A stretch of DNA of 64,000 nucleotides from Manihot esculenta (GCF_001659605.2 NC_035172.2:34851916-34915915); one strand, 5' to 3'; shown: positions 23,837-37,122, numbered from the stretch's first letter. Program-made: numbers and translations. The notes: generated from the sequence alone by a model not told the origin.

Positions 23837-26429
23837 TCAGGCTTTAACACAGCAGTTGAAGTAGCTAAAAATGCTCCGCCTTGTCTGTTTAAATAGACAT
23901 AAAGGATATGATTAGAAACTGCATAAACAAAATCAATTACAAAATTATTTAAGAATTAGCGACATAAAGCAAGTCCCAGGCATTCATTCAAAGCTACCAA
24001 CAGTACGAATTCATTTTATCCCACGTTATTTAAGATGGACCCTCTGGTATCAAACAGATAGTGGATTAAGAGGAGCTTCAAGAAATAAATTACCAAATAT
24101 AATTTCAGAATTTTTTTTTCTGATTATTTTGCATACTTCATGTAGTTTTTAACAATTCGTCCGCATATTTTAGCAACTCAGGAAATATTAAATCTATAAG
24201 TGATCAGTTAACTAGTTAATTAATCTTCTATAGGAAGTATCTTAATTCTTATACAAAATTTTGACAAAAAAACAAATCGAGTGGCCCAAAGCTTCTGTTG
24301 TATGTGCAATTAAGTGCCACCTAGTTACGTAGAAGATGATCCTCAACTTCCCTCTGTGGGCACACATCTCTATAAGGGCAAGTAACTGAAAAGTACCTTA
24401 GTAACATTTTGATTTTCTTAAATGCTAGGTACTGATCATAGAGCTCAAATCTTATCGGACATTAAGCATCTAAACTCACATGAGACAATTGTCAGATCGC
24501 TCAGCTGTTCAGCAACCAAGAGATTTTATTTGATTTTTATATTTCCCATATTCCCTTTCAAATCCCCATATGATTGATGTCCTATAAAAAAATGTAAATT
24601 GCAACTTGTTTGCACTTGCAACAAGAAATAAATAATATAGTTGCTATTCTCCAACTTCTAAATCTTAATTTCTCTTTGATCCACCCTAAAAATTTTAAAG
24701 TGTCAATTGTATACACATAGTACAAGGTAAGTATATAAAAAAGGTAAAGGTATTTATTAGTTAGCCATCAACAATCAGATATTATTAAGTTCATAATCTA
24801 TTGCGCCTTCCCATTTCGTACAGTTTTTTGGACACCACAAAGAAGTATTTGTTTGTGGATGTTAATGCAATAGATTCAATTAGATGAAACAAATAATAAG
24901 TGATCTTCTCTGCTAAAATCGCCCCAGTGCATCAAGCTGGAAGGCCGTCCCAAGTTTTTTATCCCCTTCTTTGAGGTGGTCCTATTCCAAGTGGTCTGTG
25001 CTTTTATTTTTTATCTTTCGAAGCCAAGCATTATTAAAGCCTTTTTTTGTGAAATAAAGTCAGGAGCTCACAGCTCAACAGGCCATATTGATATGCTTTT
25101 AAATACATGCTACCTACTGGCTTATAAATATTGACCCACCTTAATAAACACAACCAAGCAATTTCCCCACCATCATATCACATGAATGCCACTGCTATTT
25201 ATGTTGTTTATGACATTATTCTCTCTAATTCATTAGCATAATTGCGGCCTGTACTATTATATGTATAATCTTCAATAAAGCTTTCCAAATAAAGATGGAC
25301 AAAGAATCTTACATTAGGGGAGTGATGATGGCTTTGATGGTAATGATCATTGTGGCGATCCTCACTACGGGCAGCTTTTGCATTGGTAGCTGTTGGGTTA
25401 ATAAAGTCTTCTTCATTGCCAAGACTGGCTCTTGATACATCCCTCTTATTCTGCTTCCTCATTTCCCTGATTTTCGAGAAATCCATTGAGTAATCTGGCA
25501 ATTCACCCTTCTGATCCCAATCCCCAAATTGTGGTACTGAAAGCCATGGTGCAGTTTTCTTCACAGAAAAGGAAAAAAAAAAAAGAGAAAGAGAAGAAGA
25601 AGAAGAAACACATTAACTAATGTTCAAACTCCCCAAATGGACAAACACAGAAAAGATTGATAATTGACTAAAGCAGAAGGGATTAGTGCTGCTTTGAGCT
25701 TACAAGAAACTAAGTCCTTCATGTCAGCATATGACATTAACAAACATGTGAACTAACAAATTAATTAGGAAAACCACAACAATCGTGTAAGTTAAACTTG
25801 AATCTAAATTTTAATCCTCGGAATCAGTCTTAAGTAAAGCCAAGCCAGAAAACAAAAGAAAAAAAAAGATTGAAAGTGGGTACAAGAAAGAAACATGGAA
25901 AAGGAAACAAAATAATTGCGACAACCATCGTATTTCCAACTTCAAAGATTTTACATAATTCTTCTTTATCTTTTTTTTTTTTAAGGGAAAAAGCTTTGAC
26001 TACTTCTGAGGTTTGAAAAAAAAAAAAAAAGCAAATCATTACTCTGTTTGAATGTTTCAAAAAGTAACTTTTTGAGCGAACAAAATAACCAAACAAATTA
26101 AAATCATCCTACTAGATCTCAATCGATAATCATATTCCATCTTTTAGGAAACAGAGTGATGAAATCTAGTGTTTATTGAGAAAACGCAAGTAAATCCTCA
26201 AGCAAGCAGAGACAGACATGAAGATATAGACCAACCCTGCACAATAAGCAACCGAATTCAAATCATGTACTCGGTTAAACATCCAATAAGAAAAAAACAC
26301 AACCAAAAAACTTTCACTTTCCGCTCCTTTCCAAATTCCATTCCCTGAGTTTCCCGAGAAACAAACAGCGAAACAGAGCACACAAAGGAACAAAGAAGAG
26401 AAAGAGAGTACCTCCTTACGATCCTCCAT
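23837..26429 (-). CDS. NOI6-like: RIN4/NOI-domain protein (AvrRpt2-cleavage-site family)
   Basis: Three exons in transcript order: 26429-26412 (MEDRKE), 25558-25313 and 23884-23837 (TRRSIFSYFNCCVKA and stop). The introns are 853 and 1428 bp and all junctions are phase 0. The product is 103 residues. The NOI core runs through VPQFGDW at 14-20 and MDFSKIREMRKQNKR. VPxFGxW is the site that the bacterial protease AvrRpt2 cuts in RIN4. The middle is polar and His-rich. The C-terminal Cys pair in FNCCVKA is the usual S-acylation signal that holds these proteins at the plasma membrane. With a single NOI domain and about 100 residues it is a NOI-class protein rather than full RIN4 with two NOI domains. 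Its role is probably in immune signalling or exocytosis, by family only. The tiny first and last exons make it easy to miss. Confidence 0.88.
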
Positions 26430-27429
26430 GAGAACTGCAGAAGATCTAGCAAAGGAATCGGAGGACGCTTGGAGTGTGAGAGTGATTCAACCTCGAAAGA
26501 GAAGCTTTCTTCTGCTTCTTTTGTGAAAATTTCTTGTGCAGCGCTGTCCGTGTCCGTTTACGTAATACAACTGGTTTATAGAGCTCTACAGCGCGATGAC
26601 AGACCGTCGTTTTATTCTTTTTTCCCAATTTAATTTATTATTCAATAGACATCTGACACGTACTTTTTATTTCGTTTACGATAATGGGTTTCAACTTTTA
26701 GTTTTATTACGAAAATGCCACCATCCTCCGCGGACATTCAGAGAACGTCTTCTTCGACCTGTGACTGTTGGGAACCCGTCATCGGTCTCGTGGAGATTCG
26801 GAAAATTATTTTAAATTTTATGTATCTTTTATTTAAATTAATTACTTTAGAATTTAATTTTTTTTTATCAATGTTTAGAATTTCATTGTTCAACCTTAAT
26901 TGCTAACTTAATGTACATTTCTGTTGGGATTGTTATATATATATACACTGAAACTCAACTCCCTAATGAACAGTTTATAAATAGCGATGATTTTGAGATT
27001 TTAAAATGACTCAATTACCATTATTTAATGTCGCTATATAATTTTTATGTTAATTTAAAATTTTTTAGTGAAAGTATTTATTATCTTTTACATATATCTT
27101 TAAAATTTTTAAATTGTCCGTTATGTGGTCATATATGCTATCTTTTTATCTGATATAAACGTTTTTTTCTCCACTTGCTACCATTGACTTTTTATCCCTT
27201 TTCCATTCTTCGCAAGATGACGCCGTTTTTTAAAAGAGATCATGTCCACATATTTCAGTCAGTTCTCTATTTTTCTCTTCTTCCTATGCGCTATCGTTCA
27301 TTGCTGCATTGGCCACATTAGTGTTGCTCCCATGAGATAATATCGTTTGTGAAAGTGTTTATCCAAAAAATTTCGTTTTCGTTGTTTGCTTCTCCTTTAA
27401 ATTTCCTTATTGTTGCCCTGTTAGACTTT
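26430..27429. other. Promoter side of the NOI gene and spacer
   Basis: Mixed then AT-rich sequence. Short open frames on both strands (26258-26906) have no family features. No other gene was seen. Confidence 0.35.
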
Positions 27430-27800
27430 AATAGGACGACTTGTCACTGAATATTACGAGGACCACATGTAAGAGAAGTCTGGACAAGACACCCGGACAC
27501 TCATTAGGCCTGCATGGAGCAATGGAGTATTCGAATGCTCGGATGCTCACGGGGTTATATAATGCTCGAATGCGCATAGGGCTGGTGAGCACCTAGACAT
27601 CTAGAAGCTCGAGAGTCCGAAAGCATGTTAGGGCTGGAGGAGCTCGAAAGCCAACCAAAATAAATATCGTCCAGAGTGGCGCTCGATAAATATAAGACTG
27701 GACTAGGTGTGTAAAGAAAGAGCCCGAATTTTGAAAAAGTTATGAAGAGTCTAATATCTAAAATAGAGGGACGCGGCAGCAATTTTGGAAAAAGTGAATT
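27430..27800. mobile_element. LTR-like fragment (GCTCG-rich family)
   Basis: A GC-richer patch carries repeated phrases such as aatgctcggatgctc and agggctgg. The same words occur at 33640-34060. It probably derives from one LTR family, and its ends are not defined. Confidence 0.4.
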
Positions 27801-29049
27801 AAAACTCATCTTCCAGTCTACAATATTGATGATTTTGATATTTTAAAATAACTCGATTGCGCTTGCTTAGTATTGTTTTAAAGTCTATATAATTAAAATT
27901 TAATTACATACAATGTTGTTTAAAAATATCATTTTATTTGTAAAACAATGTACTTCTTTTGCTTCATATTAAAATTAATTTATACTCATATTTATTGAAA
28001 TATCGTTGCAATATCGACCAAGATTAAGGCTAATTTTCTTATAAAATTAGGATTTTTTTAATATTTTTTTAATAAATTAAAAAATAAAAATATTCATAAA
28101 TATACCTGATTTTCAAGTGCACTAAAAAATTATTGCAATGGAACTCGTTTGACGTCATATCTGTTCAGTTTCAATAATATTAATGTTGTAGTAGCCATTA
28201 AATATTTTAGTAATAAATAGCTATTGAAGTAGTACTTAATTAAATATTATAAGAAAGAAAATAATTTTTCATAACATATTTTTTATCCATTAAATATTAG
28301 TGTTTTTAATCAATCAAAACACTAAACATTAATTTTAAAGTTATTATAGAACAGAGTTACTAGCTCTAGGATAAATTATTTTTTAAAGTATTTAAAATTA
28401 AAATAAACATCACTTTATTGTTAAAATTTAATTTCATTAAATTAAATGTTTTTTTTCATATTTTAAAATGATATATTTTTTAATTCGATAAAATTAAAAT
28501 ATGAAAATTAAATTATTTGTGAAAAATTTGAGAGAAATAAATATTCACTTTTACATAATATAATGTTGAAAAAATAGTGTATATTGAAAGGTATTTTAGT
28601 TGAAATAATTAATGAAAAATTAAACTGATGAATATTCATTTTAATAAAGTCAAAATATAAATATTAAAGTGCTGAATGTAAAAATAGAGGGCATATATGT
28701 TAAATTTATTATTATTCATGGACTACGAAAATTATTTACCTTTGTTTTAAGATGGCAATGCTCTAATTTTTTATTAAAATTTAAATAAATTCAAATTTCA
28801 AATAAAATTTATGATTTCACCTATAAATTTTAATAAGATTGCTTTAATAAAATGGAAAAAATTTCGAAAAAAATATTATGTGGCTTCATCAGTTTTTCAA
28901 TTCAGAATACGTGCTTTATTTTGAGGTGTGTGATTTAATTTTATGTCAAAATAATACATTATGATATGAGTTGCTGCTAATGAGATTTAAAAATTGTTAT
29001 TGTTTATTAAAGAATTGATACTCAAATTCTTAAAAAATGCTCATAATTT
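27801..29049. other. AT-rich spacer
   Basis: No gene or definable repeat was seen. Confidence 0.4.
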
Positions 29050-29077
29050 CTGGATAAAAAAAGAGAAATCAGATGAT

Positions 29078-29345
29078 CTAGTGAACAAAGTGACTTACTG
29101 AAGGGTCAACCTGCTTGATGGAAGCAGAGCTGAGTAAGGCAGACCTAATAAAAGAAGGGCTGGAGTGCCCGAAACTCAAAATGTACAGATTTTTTAAAAT
29201 GCTCGGAACGTCTGAGAGGATTAGGAGGAAAGGAATGACGACATTTTTTTTTATCCCGGTCTCATTAAAAGAACTGAGGGGCTTTTCAGTCTTTTTCATA
29301 AGGTCAAGGTCGTCAAGCCTGTTACTTAGCCCTGATCACATGGAA
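29078..29345 (+). repeat. Long dispersed direct repeat, copy 1
   Basis: About 260 bp are shared, with scattered changes, with 34890-35160. Shared phrases include gaagggctggagtg, gtctgagaggattaggagga and ggtctcattaaaa. Both copies are in the same orientation and bracket the Copia remnant. I read them as pieces of one LTR family. Confidence 0.7.
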
Positions 29346-30500
29346 TCTTGAGAAAGAAAGTGAACCAAAGGAACCCATAACTCCAGTCTAGAAAAAAAAT
29401 TCTTTCTTCAACTCTTGAAACTTTGAAATCTTCTGGAGTTACTTCAATCCTCACCTCAGATCAAGAAGTAAGATCAAAAGAGAAAAAGATTGAGCAATCG
29501 GTCAAATGGTCAAAAAGAGAAAGGAGTAGAAGAGTTAGGAACTTGATAGTTCTGTGTCTCTCGGATTAGAATCTCAGAAAAGTGATCCATGAGAAGACTG
29601 CTTTTGGAATCCGGAGACTTCTAGAGAAACTCTATCTAGAACAATCTTTACTTAACAGAATGTATCTGATGCAGAGAGTTTCAGACTTCAAGATGGATGA
29701 GAGCAAGACCTGATACGGATAAGGAAATAATACGATACTTCAAAGATTTAAAAAGGGAAACTCCAAATCATGACAAATCAAGTTACCATTGCTTAATTCA
29801 AGGCTTACGAGATGAGAACTATATTTGGGAAGCATGGGAGAATAAGGAAACAAATCAGACTCTCTTCAACACATGTGGACGCACAACACAATTTCAGATC
29901 GCGTAATGCATGTATGGCCAAATTGCATTTAGGCCAGTTTTATTATTTTGGTATTTTAGTATTTTGTGGGATTTGTTTTAAATTAATTTGGCCTATATTA
30001 GAAGCCAAATTCGTGCAGCCCATTTAGGAAGGAGATTTCTCCAAGATAATTTAGGAAAATGATCTTTAATGTAATCCAGATTTGACTATTTGACTAAATA
30101 CCCTTCCTATATTGTAATTACACCTTCCTACAATAGAATTAGGGTTTGAAGGCTATAAAAACACCCTTAAGGTGGCAGCCACGAGAAGACAGTGAATAAA
30201 AATGATTTTTTTGAACAATATTTGGTTCTTCTCCATTATTTGGTAACTTATCAAGGTTTAACCTTGTGGCGTTCTGATATGGATTTCCTCCATGCTTAGT
30301 TAACTTATCAAGAATTTCTTGTGGCGTTCTCGAAGCTGGAATCGCTTGATTATCTATGTTTCTAATCACATGGTTGGTTAGGGGTGTGGTAGAGCAACTT
30401 TCGCTTGATTATCCATGTTTCTAATCACATTCGTTGGTTAGGGGTGTGGTAGAGCAACCTTCTGGAAAATATATTTGTCTTGTTCTTTATCAAGTTGTGT

Positions 30501-31424
30501 TGTAACACCCCTTACCCTATCAAAGAGTAGACAGAGCAAGGAATGTCACAAATTATATTTTCTTTTCCTCTTCTAATCTCTAGCTATCTCCTTTCCCTTT
30601 GATTTTCCTTCACCTATGCCAATTTATATCTTAGGGAAGGATTGAATAAATTGTAAATTAAAGCTTTATAATTCAAATTCATGCATGAAGAAATGAGATG
30701 ATGCTATTTCCTACTCATTTCTAAGCTCACCTTTGATTTTCAAGCTTGGTGCATATGGAACCCTAAACTTTTCTTCTTCAATTCTTTCACTATATGGCTG
30801 TTCCTTTAGCTCTTAATCTTAGAATGAATTTTGGTTAAAGGAAGAAGTTGTTTTGGTAAGGTTTTGGCTTGGCTTTGGTGGAAGGAAGACAAAACAAAGC
30901 TTTGGTCTTCTATGGTGTAAGCTACGGCAATTGTGTGATGGAGAAGATGAAAATCCCTTTTTCACTTTGCTTTATCATTTCTCCTTTCCTTAGTTAGGTG
31001 ACACATGGAAAGTAAATCTAAATTTTTATGTTTTAACTTTCCATATTTATACTTTGACCTACTAAACTCTTTCCAATGTTTCAATTTAGTTTTTAAACTT
31101 TCAATAATCATAGATTGACCTACTAAACTATACATATAGCCTTTAGAAGCCCTTTTCACTTAAGCAAGCATGACGGATATAAACAAGCACCTCAAGCAAG
31201 CACGTCGGGAAACCCTAAGCACCTCCCGAAAGTGACTCGTTCCCGACTCGCTAATCACACTGTCTGCTTTATTTCTGGATATGTCCGTTTCTTTATTTAA
31301 GTTTTCTATGATTCAGTTATTAGCAGATTAGAGTTAAGCTAGCACCTCCCCTAATGCCCCTTACTCTAGGAATGAAATAGCCTAACGATGGCACTACTCT
31401 ACCTATGGGTTTGAGGATGTTACA
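30501..31424. mobile_element. Solo LTR (TGTAACACCC ... GATGTTACA) with 5-bp TSD
   Basis: A 924-bp insert begins TGTAACACCCC and ends GGATGTTACA, giving the inverted termini TGTAACA/TGTTACA. It is bordered by perfect 5-bp repeats TGTGT (30496-30500 and 31425-31429). It has no internal domain, primer-binding site or polypurine tract. It sits inside the Copia element, so it is the younger insertion. It most likely arose by recombination between two LTRs. Confidence 0.82.
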
Positions 31425-33639
31425 TGTGTGACGGGGTTTTTGATCACAAGTTGGTTCTGGGTTCCGCATCAAGACCATTGAGGAGAACTTGGACGTTTTC
31501 CAAAAGATGTTGTCCTATTTGCAGAATTTACAAGTTAAGATGGAGGAAAAATTCCAAGCAGTGTATTTGTTGAATTCTTTGCCTCCTCCTTATGAACAAT
31601 TGAGAGAGGTTCTGAAGTATTCAAGAATCAGTATCACAGCTAAAAAGGTGAAGACTGTAACAAAGTCCAAAAAAGCAGAACTCAATGCTCAAAAGGGTAT
31701 AAGAAATCAGGGTGAAGGTATGGTAGTAAGGGGAAGATCTAAGTATAAAGACAATAAGAACAGTGGCAAGAACAAATCGAGGGCAAGATCAAAGTCCAAG
31801 AACAAAGCAGAATGTTGGTATTGTGGCAAGAAATGTCATTTTAAGAAGGATTGCTACTCGAGAAAAGACAATCAGAATAGTTCTTAGAATGAGAAGGATG
31901 AAGCAGCAATTGCAAACAACAATATACACAATTCTGAAATTTTAACTGCAGAAACTTTAGAGGTATTGTCCATCACTGAATCAAAGATTAAAAAAACAGT
32001 GGATATTGGATTCAGACTGCACATTCCACATGACCCCGAGAAAGGAATAGTTTACCACACTTGAAGAAAAAGAGATGGAGGCAGAGTCAAGATGGAAAAT
32101 AACATAACCTACAGCATCAAAGGAATTGGAATAGTGAGGATCAGTATTCATGATGGCTCTACTGTGATGTTAACTCAAGTGAGGTATATTCCTTAACTCA
32201 AGAGAAACCTTATTTCTCTTGGTACATTAAAATTGCAGGATTGTTGGTACAAGGCTAAGAAAGACATAATGAATATTGTCAAAGGTTGCAGAGTTATAAT
32301 GAAAGGAGAGTTGATAGAAGGTCTATATGTTTTGCAAGACAAAACTATTTCTGGTGAAGTAAATCCATCTGAGACTACTCATGATCAAACTTGTCTTTGG
32401 CACAACAGGCTTGGACATATAAGTCAAAAGAGAATGAAGACTTTGGTAAAAAAGAGACTGCTTTAAGTTACCAAACTATCATCTATAAGTTTCTTTGAAA
32501 GCTGTGTCTTTGGTAAATCTCATAGATTGTCTTTTGAAACTGGTAAGCATACAACAAAGGGAATTCTTGACTACATTTACTCAAATTTATAGGGATCACC
32601 AAATATTCCTTTCTCTCTATCAAAATATCAGTATTTCATCTCTTTTATTGATGATTACTCGAGGAAGATTTGAATTCTTTTTCTAAAATCAAAGGATGAA
32701 GCTTTTGAGAAGTTTGTGGAAGGGAAATGCTTAGTGGAAAATCAGATAGGAAAGAAGATCAAGACATTGAGGACAAACAGTGGTCTTAAATTCTATAATC
32801 AACGGTTTAATTCATTTTTCAAGAAGTAGGGAATCCGAAGGTACAGAATATATGCTTATACACCACAACAGAATGATGTTGCAGAAAGAATGAATAGGAC
32901 AATAATGGAAAAGGTCAGAAATTTGCTCAGCAAGTTGAGTTTGTCACAAAATTTATGGGTTGAAGCTGCATCTACATATGTATACCTGATCAATAAGTCT
33001 CTATCTACTACTATAGAGTTGAATGTTCTAGAATAAATGTGGTTAGGGACTGAGCCTTCTTATTCACACTTGAGCAGGTTTGGTTGTGTGGCTTACATTC
33101 ATACAGATCACGGTAAACTATTGCCAAGAGCAAGAAATGGGATATTTATTGGATATCTTCAAGGAGTCAAAGGTTATAGGATCTGGTTGTTGGAGGAGGA
33201 GAAGTGTGTCATTAGCAGAGATGTCAAGTTCAATGAAGAATAATTGTTCGAAGATCTGCAGGAAGAGAAAGTGGAAGATGTTACGGAGCAAATATCAAGA
33301 AATGAGACAGTTACTTTTCAGGTTTCTACACTGCAGAACAAGAACAGCGAAAGGACTAAAGATTAAGGTAGAGTTCCTCAGAGAATAATTGGGTGCTCAT
33401 CAGGATCTAAAGAGAAGGACATCTCTTCAGATGATGAATCTGAGCACATTAAAGATGCAGAATCAGGACAAAGATGGAAGAAAGAGGTTAAGTCCAAGCA
33501 AGAAGATCTTAGTGATTATATGCTTGTAAGGGATAGAGGAAGAAGAGAAATCAAACTCCCTTCAAGATATAATGAGGCTAAGACTGTGGCTTTTGCCTTC
33601 ACATCTGCATAAGAGATTAAATTGAAGAACCAAAGTCAA

Positions 33640-34160
33640 ATCAGGAAGTCATGGCCAAATTGTAGGTGGGGCAAGGTTTTGGAGTCTGGCGAATGAGCTA
33701 GTGAAGAGAGCAGGCGAGACTCCTGAAGTCGGACTGGCTGGGATGACCTGCCAAGCCAAGCAGCATGAGTTGCGAAGCAGGTAAGAGTTATTGGAGGGTC
33801 AGAGAGTGCCTAGAAGCTCAAAAGGATTGAAGTGCCCAGGATGCTCGTAGGGCTGGTAGAGCCTGAATGCTCATCAAGGCAGGAAGGAGAGCTCGGATGC
33901 TCGAAAGTTTGTAAGGCAAGAAGGAAAGCCCGGAGGCTCGAAGACTTGCTAAGGCTTGAGAGCTCGGAGCCTGGAGGCTGGAGGGCGAGAGTTGCCCAGA
34001 AGGCTGAAGACTTGCACAAGTCTAGTGAAGCTCGGAAGCCCTAAAGCGCGCCTAGCGCGAAGATCACTCTGCAACATGGGGTGGATTCGTATAGTGTTCT
34101 GTTTCTCCGTGAAGATTCTAGATGGATTCTTTTTTTCTAGAGACTTCCTAAAGCATCACT
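33640..34160. mobile_element. LTR-like insertion replacing the Copia reverse transcriptase
   Basis: GC-richer sequence with recurring ggatgctcg, ggctcgaagacttgc and agctcgga phrases, the same family as 27430-27800. Copia integrase-side sequence precedes it and RNase H follows it. The open frames here are repeat-driven. Confidence 0.5.
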
Positions 34161-34699
34161 CACAGAGGCAGTGATCTAAGATATTTTGGAGTGATTGGAA
34201 TAAGGTCTGATTTGGCTTATCCAGTTGGAGTCATCAGTAAGTTCATGAGCAAACCAAAAAGAGATCACTGGAATGCTGTAAAATGGTACTCAGATATATT
34301 AGAGGAACACAATCTGAAACTCAATTATGTTAGGGAATCAAGTCTGAAAGTCAGATGTTTGTGATTCTGATTATGCAGTTGATTTGGATAAAAAGAGGTC
34401 GATGTAAAGGTATGTATTCACTATTGATAGAAATGTTGTAAGCTGGAAGTCCGGTCTGTAGCATGTCGCAGCTCTTTCGACTACATAGACAGAATATATG
34501 GCATTAACAGAAGCCATTACAGAGAGAATATGATTAAAGGGTCTTATGGAGGAGCTTGGATTCAAACAAGAAACAGTAGAGGTATTTTGTGATTCTTAAA
34601 GCGTTGCCAAGGTTTTGAAAATCCACATAGAAGAAAACCCTGCTAATGCATTTACTATGACTTTACATGTCAATAAGTTTAAAAGGACACTGAGCTTGT

Positions 34700-35490
34700 T
34701 GAGGCTGACCAAAGAATGACGAGGGTCAGGTCGAAGAAGGAAGGGTATGTGTTGAAGAAGGAGCGAGGATTCACATGTGTTGAAGAAGTTCAAGCAAGAT
34801 GGAGAATTGAAGGACTGATGCTCGAGTTATTCAAAAGTGCTCGAAACTTCTGAAAAAAAGAGAGAGATTAGACGATTAGTCTAGACGACCTATTGATGGA
34901 GTGATTTGCTGAAGGGCCAACCTGCTAGAAGGAAGAGCTGACTTGCCTGATGGAAATAGGGCCGAGTAAGGCAGGTTTGATGAAAGAAGGGCTGGAGTGC
35001 TCGAAAGCTTAAAATGCACAGATTCTTTAAAGTGCTCGGAATGTCTGAGAGGATTAGGAGGAAATGAACGATGATGTTTTTTTTTATCATGGTCTCATTA
35101 AAATAACTGAGGAGTTTTTCAACCTTTTTCATGGAGCTAAGGTCATCAAGTATGTTATTTAAAAAATAGACATTCCTCTGTTTTAGAGGTGTGTGAAAAG
35201 AGTGCGAAGTAACAAAACGTGAAGATTGTTTTTCTACTATTATGTTGATTTGTAATCGAACTTGTGCTCGTATAGTTATTCTCTCTCTGTAACTTATCGT
35301 GAATAAATGATTTTTTCTTCTGAAATATAGGATGATCATCAAAAATCAATCAAAACTCATAAATCTCTCTGTATCTTCTTCTTTTATGTTCTTTCTATCG
35401 TTATTTCTTTTTATTTTATTTTATTTTGTTTCTGTTATGTTGCTTACTAGAAATTAGAGTTTAAATCTCAAGTAACTACGAGTGGTATCA
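34700..35490 (+). mobile_element. LTR fragment followed by a tRNA-Met-type primer-binding site
   Basis: This contains copy 2 of the roughly 260-bp repeat (34890-35160). Then come an aataaatgatt stretch near 35300 and a T-rich tail. Directly after, at 35492, TGGTATCAAAG resembles the plant retrotransposon primer-binding site complementary to initiator tRNA-Met. That fits the right end of a 5' LTR. Almost nothing of an internal region follows. Confidence 0.5.
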
Positions 35491-35499
35491 AAGTAACTA

Positions 35500-36680
35500 C
35501 ATTTGTAAATGGTACAATACCATAAGTTACTATTTAGACACAAAATTAAATTATATATCTTAAATTAAATTACAAAATTTGAATGAAAAATCGATAAAAT
35601 CATGACATATTTTTTTATACTTTTTTCTAATAAAATTTAGGGTTTTAAGTCATGCTTCTTGCTGTTTGTTTATTGAATGCATCATTATTTACTGGCCGCG
35701 GTTGTATTCTTTGTTTTTGTTTATGCTCTTTTGCCTGCCCCTTATTTTTACTTTTATAAATAAAAATATCTCTTAAAAATATTTTAGAAAAAAAATTATT
35801 ATTTTTTTATTGTTAAAATATATTTAAATTAAAGTTTTAAATCAATTACAATCCTATTTATTTAGTGTATTTAAGAAATATTTTTCTCTCTGAACATAGG
35901 TACATTTTTTTTCATATTCCAGAAAGAAGAGAAGGGATTTGTTAATTTTTAGATAATGTTTTTAAATTTAATATAATGAGAATTGGTAAAAAAAAAAAAG
36001 AAGAATTGATTATAGGCATAATTTTAATATTTTCCATTGTCTTACTAATTTTTGTATGGTGTGACTATAATTATTTAGACAATATAATATTTATTTATTT
36101 AATTATATATATAATTAATTAACTAACTAATTAATTACGTTTCTAGCCAATAATTATTATTTTAATTTAGTAGGTGAACTTATTATTATTATTTATTTTT
36201 TATTATTATTATTATTATAGTTTGCGTATGCATCTGATCACAGATAAGTTATGAAAATATATTTTTGAAGACAGTCCTGGCAGCTCTAGTCTAATATAAT
36301 TAAGGCGATATTGTCAAAGTTTGAGAAATAATTCAAAAAATATAAAAAAAATTAAAGTTGATTTATTGATATTATAAGGGTCCCAATTACATGTGGTAGA
36401 CCATTCTTTTGCTGTCCTTTTTCATTTGATTTATTGCAAAATTTTACAAAATATCAACACCCTAATGGTTTTTGATTTATAACCACTTGTTTGTTTCAAG
36501 GCCTATTATTTCCCTCAATTGGTCACATCATTCTTCACTTTTTTTTTAAATTTATTTTTAAATTTTACATAAATTTATGTATGGATTTGATTGATTGAGG
36601 AACAGGAACAATGAGGCCATTAATAAAAATGGATTATAGATTATTGAGAAAACACAGCTTTGCATAAGACTCCATTGCAC
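35500..36680. other. AT-rich spacer
   Basis: Low-complexity DNA with ATT repeats near 36180-36220. No gene was seen. Confidence 0.4.
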
Positions 36681-36682
36681 AT

Positions 36683-37122
36683 AGGGGCGAGCATTCGGTC
36701 GGTTCGGTTTAAAATTGAACCGAATCGAATAAATTAAAAATTAAAATTTTTAGTATTTATAAAAACCGAATCGAACTGATTTTGATCAGAAACCGAATCG
36801 AACCGAACCGGTTTGATTCGGTTCGATTCGGTTTGATCGGTTTTGATTTTTAATAATTTTTTTATTTTTTACACTTTATTTTTAATATTTTAAAATTTAA
36901 TTAAAATATTTTAATCTTAATATAATTTAATTTTTCTATATTATTGAAAAAATATATTATTATCACTAATCGATTCGGTTCGGTTTTTTTAGTTTTTTTC
37001 TAATTAAAATCGAACTGAACCGAAATAACTGAAATTTCTAAAATTAAAAACCGAATCGAACTAAAATATATAAAAAATCGAACTAAAATTTTAAATTAAT
37101 TCGATTCGATTTATTTTTCCGC
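36683..37122. mobile_element. MITE family 1, copy D (least decayed)
   Basis: The copy starts aggggcgagcattcggtcgg and keeps many intact ttcggttcg and accgaaccg sites. The internal order is the same as copy C. The right end is cut short around ttcgatttatttttccgc. This is the best copy for deriving a consensus. It is non-coding. Confidence 0.78.

Larger units (their letters stand above)
29911..34700 (+). mobile_element. Degenerate Ty1/Copia retrotransposon
   Basis: From about 29911 (tgtatggccaaattg...) a probable LTR carries a TATA-like ggctataaaa at 30151. After an inserted solo LTR comes a gag remnant (about 31445-31887) ending in a zinc knuckle CWYCGKKCHFKKDC. The protease strand near 32005 reads WILDSDC, with Asp where the family has Gly. 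The GAG-pre-integrase motif WHNRLGHIS lies near 32397, and integrase core pieces run to 33243. The reverse transcriptase is missing and its place is taken by foreign sequence (33640-34160). A broken RNase H (PVGVISKFMSKP, HWNAVKW) runs 34165-34690. Stops and frameshifts are frequent, so the element is dead. Confidence 0.85.

Noticed and set aside
29697..30027. Open frames before and in the Copia LTR
   Set aside because: They lie in LTR or leader-like sequence, have no domain and stop shortly after.
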